This document shows, piece after piece, positions 46,608 to 59,645 of a stretch of DNA of 64,000 nucleotides. The translations under genes were made by a program, and so were the position numbers. This stretch comes from Eucalyptus grandis (Eukaryota > Streptophyta > Magnoliopsida > Myrtales > Myrtaceae), in NCBI RefSeq assembly GCF_016545825.1, contig NC_052613.1, forward strand, positions 47,846,112 through 47,910,111, written 5' to 3'. A model generated the notes under the pieces. It was given only the letters and a program-made list of their open reading frames with translations. It had not been told where the DNA came from and did no database searches. Positions within the stretch are counted from its first letter, which is position 1. Every line of letters starts with the position of its first letter.

Positions 46608-49049
46608 GCCCCAACTCGTGCCTTGCTTGGATGGCCAGAACTACTCGGTTGTGGCCGTGACGTCTGACGAGTTGCCGCAACAGAGGTGTAGCTTGTCGAG
46701 TATTGGGTGCAGCGATAACGGGACCGTGACGGTTCCGACTGTAGATAGCGCGAATCCATTGTTTGACGATGCGCTGAGGTACCCATATGCTTTTCTTTTT
46801 GGCGTGGACCGTGCCTTCTTGTGGATCGTGTGGAGCAGGCTTTGGTACGTGTGGATTCAAGGGAAGAAGGGCTTGGAGATTACATGCACTGTCGATCATG
46901 GTACGCGCCTTTTCTTTTGACAAAATGTTTAGTTAATAATTTGAAGTCTTTTTCCATGATCGGACAGAATGTAGAAGACAAATTAATAACAGTATAATGT
47001 GAGTTATTCGAAAGTTCGACTAGATTTGTCCTCATCGATTGGTATAAATTGTCATTTTGCAATGCATCAGGGGAAGACTCATTAAAAAAGGTGGTTGAGC
47101 TGACCCAATGTTAATCTAAGTAGGAGACAATGTAATTCAAGTATAGTCTCGGTAGAATTCAAATCAAACATTTCACCGCTTAGTTGATATCATGAGAGTT
47201 GTTATTACTTTCGATTGATTTATTAAATATGCTTATACTACCAAACTACAAAACTAGGTATACACTATGATAGAGCACACATGAATCAAATGTCGTCATA
47301 GCTAGACACGGTAAAAAATATAAGAGCAAAAGATAACGTTAGTGCGGTTCTTACATTTGTGCAAATTATAGTATCGATTAAAATGTAATATAAACTCACA
47401 TCAGTATGTTTTTTCACCACATATGCTTACACTTATGTTTTCCGTTTGTTCAGAAGTTACTCCCTATTTTTGAATTTCGTACTTGTCTCAAATCCCTATG
47501 CTTTGGAAAGTTGCAATAGGTAAGTTTCTCTTTCTAATTTGTTCTAGTGTGTCAGCAAGGGAAAGGACTAAAAAAAAAAAAAAGAAGTTTAGTTACCCTG
47601 AAATAAAGAAAGATAAAGCGAGAAAGTAGGAGATAATTTTCTCGAACGTAATGGACACAATCTGGTCAGCTTGGTAAACGTTCACACCCTTTAGACGTTA
47701 TTAAGGCTCGTAATGAAGTGTTGCACCATGTTTATCTTTTGTAAAAATATAAACCAAATCTATACGTACATACGTACCTCTTTTTGTCACTTCTCTTCAT
47801 AGGGAGTCCAGACAGAAGAGCCGACCATCGGTGGATCTTCGTGGCCATCAGCATACCATGTTTCATTTATATCGTCTGCTTGTTCAGTCAATTGAGCAGA
47901 AAATTCCGTGCTCGACGCCAGGCTCAACAAGACCAAACTGATGGGTTGTCTCCGACCGATCGAGCTCAAGCCCTTGTTGTTATCTCTGGTATGGACACAT
48001 CTACAATCGAATCGTACCCAAAGACTCGGATAGGCGACAACGGAGCACCAATGCCCCAGGAAAACACTTGCTCCATTTGCTTGTCGGAGTACAAACCGGA
48101 GGACGTGTTGCGGACAATTCCGGCGTGCGAGCATAGCTTCCATGCCCATTGCATCGATCCATGGCTCAAGAGGAATGCTATCTGTCCCTTGTGTAGAGCT
48201 CCCCAAGGGTATGTGACCAACCATAACTTCTCCGTATAACTGTCTTGTTATCATGCAAGTGTGAGTAGGAACGAATTTGGCAAAATATGATTTTTTTTTC
48301 CTTTGGCCAACGGCAGGATAGGTTTAAAATTTGGCCTAATCATTAATTCAGACGAATTAAATCGTCTCGCATTTTGGTTTGATTCAGTGTCTAGTAGGGT
48401 CTAGGTATTCTTGAAGGTATTGGGTGAAATTTTCTTTTGCTAGGGTTTGAAGGTTTAATATAATGATGAAAAGATGACCGTTTCGACCTAGACTTTTCAG
48501 TTGCATTAATAGAATTGATAACCTAGACTTTCAATTTTCAAATCGCCAATGAGATTTTTCTTTTTCTTCATAGAAAGACTTAGCGCTTATTTTGGGACAG
48601 TCTTTACGAATATTTCAGAATACTACGTAAGGTACAGGCAAGAGATAGGCCATAATCTTCCCGCTGGTTTTTAGAATGTTATCCATCATGCAATTTAACG
48701 TCAATATAAAGTCGCTCATTGAGTTTTTAAGCTAACGGGAAGAAGGTTAATAGAAAAACCTTCATTATCATATATAACCAAATTAACCGCATGATTTTGG
48801 GAAATAGTTATTGCTCGAGACCCTAACTCATTTTTGTTGGTTTGCTTAGGACTACCAAGTCCGCGGTCTCAAATTGAGGGGCATTCTCGACCATACCCGA
48901 TTTGAATGTGCAATCTTCGGTTATTGTTCCAATCCACATTGGACCATGGCGCCAGAATTCAGGTTTCGTTCAATGAGATTCTGCAGGAACACAATGGCGC
49001 CGGAATTGGAAATTTATGCGCTTTTTAAGTATGAGGCACCTGCTTTTGC

Positions 49050-50055
49050 CCTTGTATTTTATTTTATTTTTCCTATCAAAAGTAACATTTCATTCATTAT
49101 CACAAAGAATAGGAGAGGGATAACATAGTCCAACTATATATCAAGACAAATCACAAACAATTTTAAAATAAAACAAACTCCAGATAACAATATGAATTAT
49201 CATAATAAAGTGAGGGGTCACACTCAAAGAGCGGAATTGTGACTTCTTCAAATCAAAATCGGCAGACGTACACTGAATCCAGACGTACACCGAATCCATC
49301 TTCAATAATAAGGATACACCAAGAACTCCGCCTATTGTTACAATTTTACTTTTCGGTGGTGCACACCAAGGTTTGGTATTCCCAACACTATCGCTGTTTG
49401 GAGTAAAAAGATTGACTAAGTGCATATCAAATTTTGAGAACAAAACTTCACGAAGCTTTTTTGATCTCCTGTGAAACTAGATTTGTATAACAACAAAATT
49501 CGAAGGAAGTGAAACCCCGAAAAACATACATGCAAAAATCTCCATATCTAGATTAGATCGGGATAGAAATCTCCCTGAAACAGAGAGAGAGAGTCCTCCC
49601 TGAACCTGGATTCTATAGAAGCGAGTAGAATCCAGGTTCGTGTTTAGGGTCAGCGGCTGCGGTAACATTGTGCAGGAAACCAACTGCGTGAGAGATCGGA
49701 AAATTTTACGTCTTTCAGAGTAGCTTCTATGCTCCTGTACTCGACAGTTGCCATAAGGGACTTGCATCTTCTGCCCTTGTAAAACTCTTTCCATCCTTGT
49801 TTTTGAATAGATTTTGACAGAAGTCGCTTTGTAAAAACCGAAACCATTTTCCTGAATCGTATCGGGCGACGAGGATGTAAGAGCGACTTGCATAGCAGGT
49901 TGTTCAACTTATTTGGACTTTGAAGCGACCAGCGTCATGTGGAGGATTGGTTTTTGAGGAGATGCTGCTTATTCCCAAAATTAGGAGTCGTGCAGAGAAT
50001 TGGTGCAAGGGATTCTTAGCTGCATCGTTGGTTCCTTCTTTCGAGGGTTTGTAGT
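49050..50055. other. Spacer between ATL copies D and E
   Basis: Contains an unrecognised minus-strand open frame at 49477-49893 (138 codons, e.g. MERVLQGQKMQVPYGNCRVQ) that includes a hairpin, CCTGGATTCTA...TAGAATCCAGG, at ~49606-49637. The frame is not low-complexity and could be a host-gene fragment. No family was recognised. Confidence 0.35.
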
Positions 50056-53000
50056 GATTGCAAGAAGTTAATAAGCCGTTACAAAAACTATTAATAAAAT
50101 AATGACTTTCATGAATATCATAAAACTTCTATAGAAGCTGCCACAAAACAATGGCTTTCAAATTTTAAAATTGAAATATCCAACAATTCTCAACATATTT
50201 TAAAAGATTTTGAAAAGAAATGAAAAGAAAATACCGTGTTAAACTCATTTAAATATAATTGGACCTACATAGAATGAAATAAAATTCACGAATCTATTAT
50301 TCAAATTTGAAACTTCTGCGAACCGAGAATTTCTTTTGTGAATTATAATTTTTACCAATCATAATACAGCCCACAAATTTTGTTGTCCAACACGGTTTTG
50401 CACTAATAGGCCCTAATTCATAAATGCTCTAGAGATTTCCAAAATTATTATAGGAGCGGCTCCACTTCATACTTATACTGCCAGCAATAATGGTTATGAA
50501 AATTATTAAGAGTTTACTCAACCTCTCTCTTTCATTTTTGTCTTGCGCTATTTTCGACTTCACTCCATCTTTTTGTTCATTCACATGTAATCCCGTCTTC
50601 AGTTTTCAACAAAATCATCTAGTATTTATTAATGCGTCCGTAAGCACATACCAGTCTAGCTTTTGGACTTAGTCCCCGGACTTTTCTCCATCTCTTTGCC
50701 AATTGCCGGTCTTGATCCGAGAGTCCAAAATTTTGCAGTTCCATGACAGCTTGTCCGCTATTGTCCGTCCACCTTCGCTTATTACCAAGTCAAATGTCAT
50801 CGATGATGTCGGAAACTAAGAACCGACCATATATAAGTAAGTCTTCATGTTTTAGTCCCTTCTTCCTCCTCCTCCTCCTCCTCCTCCTCGATCATCTTGT
50901 CTCCCCTCTCTCCGAAACGTGCCTTCTTCTTCTTCTTCCTTCTCGATCATCTTGTCTCCCTCTCTCCAAAACGTGCCCTGAAGAATCTTGGGAAGAATTT
51001 GGGGGTGATTCCCATTCCGTCTGAAACAATCCCAACCAAACGAAGGCTTCGTGTACCCCGGGTTTGACCTCTCTTGCAATGTTCAGAGACAAACGACTCT
51101 AAATCTTCCGATTTTGGGGAAATTCATTGTAGAATTCATAGATTACACTCAACAAGTTATAAAGCTTGGAGACTCCGAGGGTTGTCTCCTTAAGAGGCTC
51201 CGGGATTTCACTCTTTCAGGTTCCAATTGGACTGTTCAACACAACACAAAGTTGACGCTCTTCAAATGTCCAAAGACGTCGTGGTATCCTGGTATGCCCC
51301 AACTCGTGCCTTGCTTGGATGGCCAGAACTACTCGGTTGTGGCCGTGACGCCCGACGACTTGCCGCAACAGAGGAGTAGCTTGTCGAGTATTGGGTGCAG
51401 CGTAACGGGACCGTGACGATTCCGACTGTAGATAGCGTGAATCCATTGTTTGGCGAGGTACTGACGTACCCATATGCCTTTTTTGGCGTGGATCGAGCCT
51501 TCTTGTGGATCATGAGCAGCCCGCTTTGGTACGTGTGGATTCAAGGGGAAGAAGGCTTTGGAAATTAAATGCACTGTCGATCATGGTACGAGCCTTTTCG
51601 CCTGACAAAATGTTTAGTTAATTATTTGTCGTTTTTCATGATTGGATAGACTGTAGAAGACAAATTAATAACGTATAATGTGAGTTACTGGAATTTTCGA
51701 CTAGATTTTTCCTCACCGATAGGTATAAATTGTCATTTTGCGTGCATTAGGAAAAACTCATCGTAAAAGGTGGTTGAGTTGACCCGATGTTAAAATAAGT
51801 AGGAGACAATGTGATTCTAGTCTAGTCTCTTTTGGATTCAAATCAAACATTTAACCGCTTAGTTGATGTCATGAGAGTTGTTATTACTATCGACTGATTT
51901 ATTAAATATGCTTATACTACCGAACTGCAAAACTAGGTATACACTATGATAGTACACATGAATCAAATATCGTCATAGCTAGACATGGTAAATAACGTAA
52001 GAGCAAAAGATAACGTTGGTGTGGTTTTTACATTTGTGCAAATTATAGTATCGATTAAAATGTAATATAAACTCACATCAATATGTTTTTTCACCACATA
52101 AACTTACACTTACGTTTTTCGTCCGTTCCAAAGCTACTCCCAATTTTTGAATTTTGTACTTGTCTGCAATCTCTATGCTTTGGAAAGTTGCAATTCGTAA
52201 GCTTCTCTTTTCAATTTTTTCTAGTGTGTCAGCAAGGGAAAGAAAAGAAAAAGTTTAGTTACCCTGAAATAAAGAAAGAGAAAGCGAGAAATTAGGAGAT
52301 AATTTTCTCGAACGTAATGGAAACAATCTAGTCAACTTAGCAAACGTCCATACCCTTTAGACGTTATTAAGCCTCGTAATGAAGTATTGCACCGTGTTTT
52401 TCTTTTGTAAAACTGGAAACCAAATCTATATGTACATACGTACCTCTTTTTCAAATTGTCACTTCTCCTCATAGGGAGTCCGCACAGAAGAGACGACTAT
52501 CGGTGGATCTTCATGGTCATCAGCATACCATGTTTCATTTATATTATGTTCTGGTTCAGCCGCATGATAAGAAAATTCCGTGCTCGACGCCAGGCTCAAC
52601 GAGACCAAACCGATAAGTCGTCTCCGACTGGTCGAGCTCAAGCTCTTGTTGTTATCTCTGGCATGGACACAGCCGCAATCGAATCATACCCGAACACTCA
52701 GATAGGCGACGATGGAGTACCGATGCCTCGGGAAAACACTTGCTCCATATGCTTGTCGGAGTACAAACCGCAGGACATGTTGCGGACATTTCCGGTGTGC
52801 AAGCATAGCTTCCATGCCCATTGCATCGATCCATGGCTCAAGAGGAATGCTATCTGTCCTCTGTGTAGAAATCTCCAAGGGTATGTGACCAACCATATCT
52901 TCTCATATATTACCAAATTAACCAAATGATTTTAGGGGAATAATTATTGCTCAAGACCTTAACTCATTTTTGTTGGTTTGCTTAGGACTACCACGTCAGC

Positions 53001-53097
53001 GGTCTCAAACTTAGGGGCACTCTCGACTCATACCAGATTTGAATGTGCGATCTTCGGTTATTGTTCGAACCCACATTGGACCAAGGCACTAGAATTC
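50056..53097. repeat. Tandem duplication block containing ATL copy E (paralog of 44405-49050)
   Basis: Starts GATTGCAAGAAGTTAATA, the same as 44409, and follows the same order: upstream block with TATA box, exon 1, intron 1, exon 2, exon 3 and 3' flank. Intron 2 is only ~105 bp here versus ~640 bp in D. The block continues at 61563-61930 beyond the copia insertion. The offset between the copies is about 5.65 kb. Confidence 0.88.
50830..50837 (+). promoter_or_regulatory. TATA box of ATL copy E
   Basis: TATATAAG in the same context as 45225-45232. The ATG used in copy D (45285) is missing here because the following ~35 bp are deleted or replaced. Confidence 0.5.
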
Positions 53098-53118
53098 GGT
53101 GATAGAATTATAATAGAA
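50870..53118 (+). pseudogene. ATL20/21/22-like RING-H2 E3 ligase, copy E, ectodomain exon broken, RING exon intact
   Basis: Exon 1 (to 51585) retains CPEESWEEFGG, FPFRLKQSQPNE, YPGFDLSCNVQRQTTLNLP, EGCLLKRLRDFTLSGSNW and LVPCLDGQNYSVVAVTPDDL. It lacks the ATG used in copy D, is split into frames at ~51010 and ~51405, and ends CATG|GTACGA like copy D. Exon 2 (52475-52880) is fully open: a membrane segment (WIFMVISIPCFIYIMFWF), GMDTAAIESYPN, and RING-H2 CSIC-x15-CKHSFHAHCIDPW...CPLC with all ligands. The donor is CAAGG|GTATGT. Exon 3 from 52986 stays open to ~53118, past the start of the copia LTR at 53100, so its natural end is altered. Exon 2 is about as conserved with D as the flanks are, so selection cannot be judged by eye. 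Confidence 0.82.
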
Positions 53119-53278
53119 TAAAGTGGAAAAAGATTTTCTATATATTTCTATGTGTATAATACTGAAGAAACAAGAGCCTATCTGTAGGCTATTCTAGACA
53201 ACTATCTAAAGTAATAAAATATTACAATATCAGATAAAATCAATTAGAGTTAATTAGAAAATATAAATATCTCTAACA
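53100..53278 (-). repeat. Copia 3' LTR
   Basis: 179 bp, on the minus strand TGTTAGAGATATTTATATTT...ATTCTATCA. It differs from the right LTR by many substitutions and small indels, suggesting an old insertion. It is preceded (minus) by a GAGTTTGAGGGGGGA purine tract at 53279-53293. Confidence 0.92.
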
Positions 53279-53289
53279 TCCCCCCTCAA

Positions 53290-56200
53290 ACTCAAGATGA
53301 TGTAGAAGAGGTCAATTGGAGTTTGAGAAAATATTTTAAAATGCCCACGTGGATGTGCCTTAGTGAAAACATTAGCCATCTGATCAATTGATGAGGTGGG
53401 AACAAGACGAGAGCACCATGAAGCACATGAGATTGTATGAAATATCAATCTATTTCAACATGTTCGGTACGCTCATGAAAAACATCATTATGAGTTATTT
53501 GAATGGCACTTCGGTTGTCGCAATGACCATTCCACCATTATAATGAACTCCAATGTTTTCTAATAAGTACTGCAACCATAATAATTCTGAAGTTGTATAG
53601 GCAAGAGCACAATATTCCACTTCTGTACTCAATCGAGTGATAGTAGTTTTTTTCTTACTTCGCCGGGAAATAAGGGACTTCCCTAAGAAGAAGCAATAGC
53701 CTGTAGTAGAGCAATAATCAAGAGGATCACCAGCCTAATCAGCATTAGGTTAAGCCGTAAACTAAGGTTGAGTTAGAAGAAAAGTGAAGATCACAAAATA
53801 AGGTACTCTCAATGTAGTGAAGAATTCGAAGAACAACGGCAAAGTGAATTGTCTGCAGTGCAATCATAAATTGACTCGCAATATGAACAACATAAGTGAT
53901 GTCAGGGTGGGTAATAGTGAGGTATACCAAATTGCCAACTAACTATTGACAAAGTGTAAGGTTTAGAATAAGAGTCTCATTATTTTCCTCAAATTTGGCG
54001 TTATTCTCAATGGGAGCGGTAGCAGTCTTGTTATTAGTAAGTCCAGCTCTAGAAAGAAGATTAGTGGCATATTTCGCTTGAGAAAGACAATAGCCAAAGG
54101 AATCTGACGCAACCTCCAATCCTAAAAAATAACTAAGCCTTCCAAGATTTTTCATTTCAAACCATTGACTCAAATACTGTTGTAGGTTTGTAATGCCATT
54201 GTGATCATTACCAGTAATAACCATGCCATCCACATATAACATTAACAGAAAACTCCCACGATATGTTCTTTGAACAAATAGAGCATTGTGATAGGGATTG
54301 TTTGCAAATCCAAGGTGTTCCATTGTAGAACTGAACCTGGAATACCATGCACGAGGAGTTTGTTTCATTCCATATAATGCTTAGCGTAGACGACACACTT
54401 TACCAAGAGTATGAATGTACCTAGGAGGTGGCTCCATAAACGCTTATTCAATGAGATCTCTTGCATTGTTTACATTCATTTGGAATAGAGGCCATCGCTT
54501 GATAGCTGCAATAGCAAAGAGGCTATGAACTGAACTAAGACGTGCGATAGGAGCAAATGTCTCATTATAGTCAATGCCATACTCTTAGGTAAAGCCTTTT
54601 GTTACTAGTCTAGTTTTGTAGCATTCCACTGTACTATCTACCTTAGTTTTGATTTTGTACGCCCATTTACAACCTATAACCGACTTTTCAAGAGGCAAAT
54701 CAACTAAATTCCAAGTATGAGATTTTTCTAATGCTTGCAACTCATCTGCCATTACTTGCTACCAAAGAGGATTAATATGAGCTTTTCTATATGTGTGAGG
54801 CTTGTGAAAAGTGGCAATTGTAGAATAACAGTGAAAAATCACGAAACCGAGCAAAAGGTTGACTTATATGGGTGGAACAACGAACGGAAAGGACATCCAA
54901 GGGTTGTGAATCCGTGGATAGCACAGACATATCAAGAGCTACCAAAGTGGGATTTTTAGAGATACTTGCATCAAGATTAGGAGAGGACAATTCTAAAGAG
55001 GAAGATGCAGGAGTGTCATCCTCAGGAAATAGATTGATAGAAGGATTGATGAAAAAGCGAACAATTGGAATAATGGGAGAAGATGCAAAAGAACGCAAGG
55101 ATGAGAACATTTTAAGTTCTAAGAAGATAACATGACGAGACACACGAAGTTGATTGGAGACAGGGTCCTAACATCTATACACTTTATGCTCAATGCCATA
55201 TCCAATGAAACAATAGAGATGAGCACGAGGTTCTAACTTCGTACATTCATTTGCAAGAAGATGCACAAAACATCCACTATCAAATGCTCGAAGTAGACAG
55301 TAATTAGGAACACTATCATACAAGTGCTCGTATGGAGAAATATTACCTATAGTAGGTGATGGAATATGATTGATAGTGTATACGATAGTATAATAGGCAT
55401 CCCCCAAAATTGTTCAGGACAATATGCTGAGATTAAAAGAGTGCATACAATATCTAAGATATGCCTATGTTTAGTTTTGCTCGATCATTTTGTTGGGAAG
55501 TTCCTGGATAAGAACGATGAATAATAGTACCGTTCCGAGAAAGAATTTTAAGGAACTCTCTATCTCTATATTCCACAGCATTATCAGTACAAATAACCTT
55601 GATATCTCAAGAAAATTGTGTTTTGATCATGACAAGAAAATTACCAAAGATATGAGTAAGTTCATGTTGATTTTTCATAAGATAAAGTCATGTATAACAT
55701 GAATAATCATCAACAAATATTACAAAATAATGAGATCCTCCCATATTAGGAGTAAGAGATGGTCCCCAAATATCCAAATAAATTAGATCAAAGGGAGCAT
55801 AAGAGATAGATTCACTGATATTGAATGGTAAAGCATGATGTTTTGCTAACTTACAAGGTAGACAATAAAATGTTTTATTGTCAACGGAAGCTAGATGACT
55901 ACTTAAAAGCAAATGACATAATCGAGAAAAAGATAGATGACTTAAATGAGAATATCAAGTTTCAGATGATACTATGGTAGCACAATTGGTGAAGGAGTTG
56001 GAAAGCTTTAATGAAACAAGCTCAAACAATTGTCCCACTTTATGGCTTGTCTTAATTGTCTGTCTTGTTCATGTGATCCTGCACACGACCACCATTCGAA
56101 GAGAAATAAATGTCAAGATCAAGCTCACATAACTGATTCACGGATATCAAGTTTAATGAGAGTTTGGACATCATAAATGTATTGGATAAGGACAATTTGG

Positions 56201-56348
56201 ATGTTAAACCATTCCCTGCATGACTGAGACATCCCAAATTTTTAATTCTGTTTTCCATTAAATAAATCGGGCCTTTCATCAATGCGCCTATAGGGCTATT
56301 CTCAGAGATGATCACTCTCGAGATAACTAGACTATCTGGGAAAGTCAT
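53290..56348 (-). pseudogene. Copia pol: GAG-pre-integrase, integrase, reverse transcriptase, RNase H
   Basis: Minus strand. The pre-integrase segment (56348-56052) has LSLNLISVNQLCEL. The integrase follows with the C-x2-C of its zinc domain (YCLPCKLAKHHALPF, ~55850) and the first Asp in LIYLDIWGPS (~55790). Downstream are SPYEHLY and CFIGYG...HKVYRC (55170-55350). The reverse transcriptase (54368-53943) shows KQTPRAWYSRF and YVDGMVITGND (~54185-54250); the family has YVDD, so a catalytic Asp is Gly. Then NLGRLSYFLGLEV, the HPDITYVVHI block (~53890), and RNase H with STEVEYCALA (~53610-53640). Multiple frameshifts and stops. In a live element this polyprotein makes and integrates cDNA. Confidence 0.88.
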
Positions 56349-56351
56349 TAA

Positions 56352-59250
56352 TGAATTTTAATGCAATAGATTGGAAAATTCGACTAGGAATCGGCTATTC
56401 GACTGTGCTCATCTTTAGAGGTCATTAAGGCACAGTTAAAAATCAATTAGGGATCAAAGATAGGTCGATTCAACTAAGATGTGTGGCTAAACGTGGGTGA
56501 CTCTACTAAATTGGAAAATTCTCATTAACTGACACTAGACTGATTTTTCTATCGTTTTGGTACCCTGTGTCCATATTTGAATCCTCGACATTTTCACGAC
56601 AACCGAAAGTCGCTAATGTGTCGAGTGGGTTCATTGTCACTCGAAGAAAATCGACCACGGGTCATTTGCACTAAAATTTTTTAAAACTTACTTGATAGCC
56701 TATGTTACGCTAAAATCGCGCCAGAGTGAAATTAACCGTGAATTTAAATATGATTTCGAAAATTGGAAATCCTGTTATATCACAGGTCATTTTAGGAACG
56801 TCAATTTAGTCTCAGAAGATTTTTTTGCAAACCGAGACTTTTTGAGAAAAAAAAGTCGAGGTAGCGTCGTTTTTGTCCAGAAAATGTTGGGGATTGTTTT
56901 TAATCACAAAATTAGGAAGAAAATGATTGAATTGGTGAGAAAAATACCAATTAGATCAATGAGGTGTCGGTTGATTTTATAGAGGCCGGTATGCGATGAA
57001 TTAGGAAGGAATGGTGTCTAATTGAGGGAGAAATCTTATGAAATTCGTATGCCCCCCACCACCATGACTTTTGGACCATCTCAACCTTCTAGAAGGGGCA
57101 TTATGAGCTGGAAATTGGCTGGTGGATGACAGCCCACAAGTTGGACTTAGTTTTGGGGGACAAAGAGATGAAGTTAGACCAAAGGTGGCCCCCCTCATCC
57201 CCTTATCTCTTCCTCCTACTTCCTCAGCTAGCCGGCCATCACTCTTTCCCCTCCTCCTTGCTGTTTTCAAGCATCCTAGCAGTTGAAGAAGAGACGCCAA
57301 AGCCATCCTGTCCTTGACGCACGCCGTCGTCGCCGTTCGCTGCCCCCACGCCAACTCGTTGCTGCTCCGCCTCCACCACGTGACCCCAACGCCTCAGCAG
57401 CCTTGTCCATGTCCCAACTACTGTTTTGGGACTGGTTGAGCTCAGCCGGAGCTGTCCCGCCTCTGTTCAGCCACCGTGAGTCCTCGCCGTTGGCCGCTTG
57501 ACCTCATTGCTACCTCCACCAATTTTGTTTGCCTCAATCAACCCTTGTTTATCTCTTTTGCAGCCCAAAACAGAAGCAAAATTTGTGGGTTTCCAGCAAA
57601 AAGTTTTGGCTTGTTTCTCGACCCCGAAAGCTAGGCTCGCTTTGGAGAGAATTGAGCCCCGTTGTGTCCTTGTCGATTTGCACCGACCGAATCACCGAAC
57701 AAGTGAATTTAACTCACTAATCCTCACTTAGCAAGTTACTTATGTTTAGAAGTTGATTAGTTTTGACTAAACTAGGATTAGGTGGATAGTTAGAACTGTT
57801 TAGTGAATTTAATTAATTACCGATGCATGTTAGGTGGATAGTTAGTGTAGTTAGAGCCTAGACAAGCTCTAGTATTTATCTAGAGTGATTCGGAAATTTT
57901 CTGGATCAGTCTCGGTTTCCAATTAGGCTTTATCGGGCCTAAGTTGCATTTATTGCATTTATTTATTAATTTCCGTAATTATTTATTTTCCGAAAATTAA
58001 ACCAGGATAACTGGTGATCGGAATTTTATGCCAATTCCATTGGTGTGATCTGTTTATTTAATTGAGCTCTAGTTTGTGTTGATTGTGAGTGATATGTGAT
58101 TTTACGACATATTCCTAAATTTATTTATTTTCATTATTTAATTGAAAAATAACCGAGCATCGGTTTACAACGCCAAAAATATTTTGGTGGACCGTTTGAA
58201 ATGGTGGAATTTATGAAATGTAAATTATTATATTTTTGCTAAGGCCAATCGTGTACCCACATACGGCTATGTTATTGGGTATGATAAAAAAATGAGAAAT
58301 TGTTGGAGAACGAAGTCGGCTCGATGACTCAATATGTCATCTCAGATAAAATGTATATTATGTCGGCTCGATGACTTGGTATGTCATATCGGAGAAAGAC
58401 ATTATATTACGTCGGCTCGATGACTCGGTATGTCATCTCGGAGAAAAACATTATATTACGTCGGCTCGATGACTCGGTATATCACCTCGGAGAAAGACAT
58501 ATATTATGTTGGCTCGGTGACTCGATATGTCATCTTGGAGAATGAATAATATACTAGTTATTAGCCTTAAGGCTAGCTACTATCCATTTTTCAGTTTAGA
58601 GTGAGCTGTCCGCAAGGTAGTCGGACTGTATAGATAGTATTGATTGAAATAACCGGGGAATGGTCTGATTGACATATAATCGACTAGGTCGATTGATCGA
58701 TGAGTCGATCTGAGTAAACAATTTGATTGGTTGATGTGACTCGATGAGATTATGAATTGTGTTGAATTGTAGGGGGAAACTGAGGCCAATGTAAGCCCTT
58801 TGACTCGTGATTGTGCCTAGACAACCCTTAGAGCGTATTTTCTTCCTAATCGAGTCTTAGGGAGTGGAACTCACTGAGACATTGTCTCACTGGTTATTGT
58901 ATAACCATTTTCAAGTCCTTAGATGGTGTTGGTGAATGACCAGAAGCCCTGAATTTTATGAGGTGAAGCTTGAAGAATCGGTGACCATGTCCGACTAGTT
59001 AGTTGTAGGACAATTCTCTTTTGTTGGGAGCCGATTCCTCTTGTAAACATTTGTTTATAGACCTATGTGTTTATAAAAAGGTATTTTGTGAAAAATTGGT
59101 CCTACTTTCCTATCCCATTTTGTCTGAGGATTATTTATATGCTTCTGCATGCGTATTAAAATGAATGGGTCGGCGATGCGTCCTAAGATGTCGCTATTTG
59201 ACCAAATTATCAAGGAGGGATGGGTGCACTCGAAGGATCGAGGTGCGACA
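56352..59250 (+). mobile_element. Solo LTR of a Ty3-gypsy (Tekay/Del-like) element nested in the copia
   Basis: Interrupts the minus-strand copia between gag/protease remnants (59370) and the pre-integrase (56348). The right part (AAGTCGCTATTT-like TGTCGCTATTTGACCAAATT, then AAGGAGGGATGGG...GAGGTGCGACA) is characteristic of the 3' end of long Del/Tekay LTRs. The start is TGAATTTTAATG. ATTAA occurs on both sides (56347-56351 and 59254-59258), but using it as the target duplication would place the right end 3 bp outside the expected CA, so the exact end is uncertain. At ~2.9 kb with no internal coding it is best read as a solo LTR. Confidence 0.7.
58315..58545. repeat. 48-49 bp tandem repeat, five copies, inside the gypsy LTR
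   Basis: Units start GTCGGCTCGATGACTCGGTA at 58315, 58362, 58411, 58460 and 58508 (the last is GTTGGC), each followed by TGTCATCTCGGAGAAA. The even spacing suggests slippage-type expansion within the LTR. Confidence 0.92.
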
Positions 59251-59645
59251 ATGATTAACTATCATCTGAGAGTTATGACTTGTGTGAATAATAGGTGTTT
59301 GTGAAGTATATGATTTTGACTTGAATAGATTGGAATTGAAGGTCCTATGATTACAACACAGAATAAAAATTACCATAAAGTAGGAGTACCTGGAGTGATT
59401 GATAGAGTAGAAGGGCTAGAAGTACCAATTTCTTGAAGAATGGAACAAACTGTGGACCGAAGATTATCTAATGATAGTGTGACAAACGAACTATTATAAG
59501 AATCCTATATGCAAGCAACAACAGTGGATGGGTGGCGTGCAAGCGGACCTCTAAACTAAGATCACTTTTTTGTTCTTGTAGGTTGCTTAGATTGTAGCTA
59601 ATAATAGTTAGATGCACGATGACTAGATCGGGGATAATGCATACA

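Larger units (their letters stand above)
45285..48877 (+). pseudogene. ATL20/21/22-like RING-H2 E3 ligase, copy D, exon 1 broken and split by a solo LTR
   Basis: Three-exon model. Exon 1 (45285-46900) encodes a leader (MASNMPILSLF) and a GUB_WAK-type ectodomain: CPEQFCEVG, IRFPFRLKQSQPNERCAYPG, FDLICN, EGCLLKRLQDFTLSGSNW and, after the insertion, LVPCLDGQNYSVVAVTSDEL. It is disrupted by frame changes at ~45315, ~45500 and ~45640 and by an 896-bp solo LTR at 45712. Exon 1 ends CATG|GTACGC, phase 1. Exon 2 (47803-48208) is fully open: a membrane segment (WIFVAISIPCFIYIVCLF), the motif GMDTSTIESYPK, and RING-H2 CSIC-x15-CEHSFHAHCIDPW...CPLC with all eight ligands. The donor is CAAGG|GTATGT; exon 3 is 48850-48877. 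Read-through into intron 2 would stop at 48239. The family ubiquitinates targets at membranes. The full receptor form is lost; a shorter TM-RING product is possible. Confidence 0.85.

Noticed and set aside
47787..48254. 155-codon minus-strand frame opposite the ATL exon
   Set aside because: Antisense shadow of the well-supported TM+RING exon; a similar shadow exists in the E copy.
57001..57731. Possible coding exons in 57.0-57.7 kb
   Set aside because: Lies inside the gypsy-type LTR; frames on both strands have no motif, and LTR leader sequence is the simpler reading.
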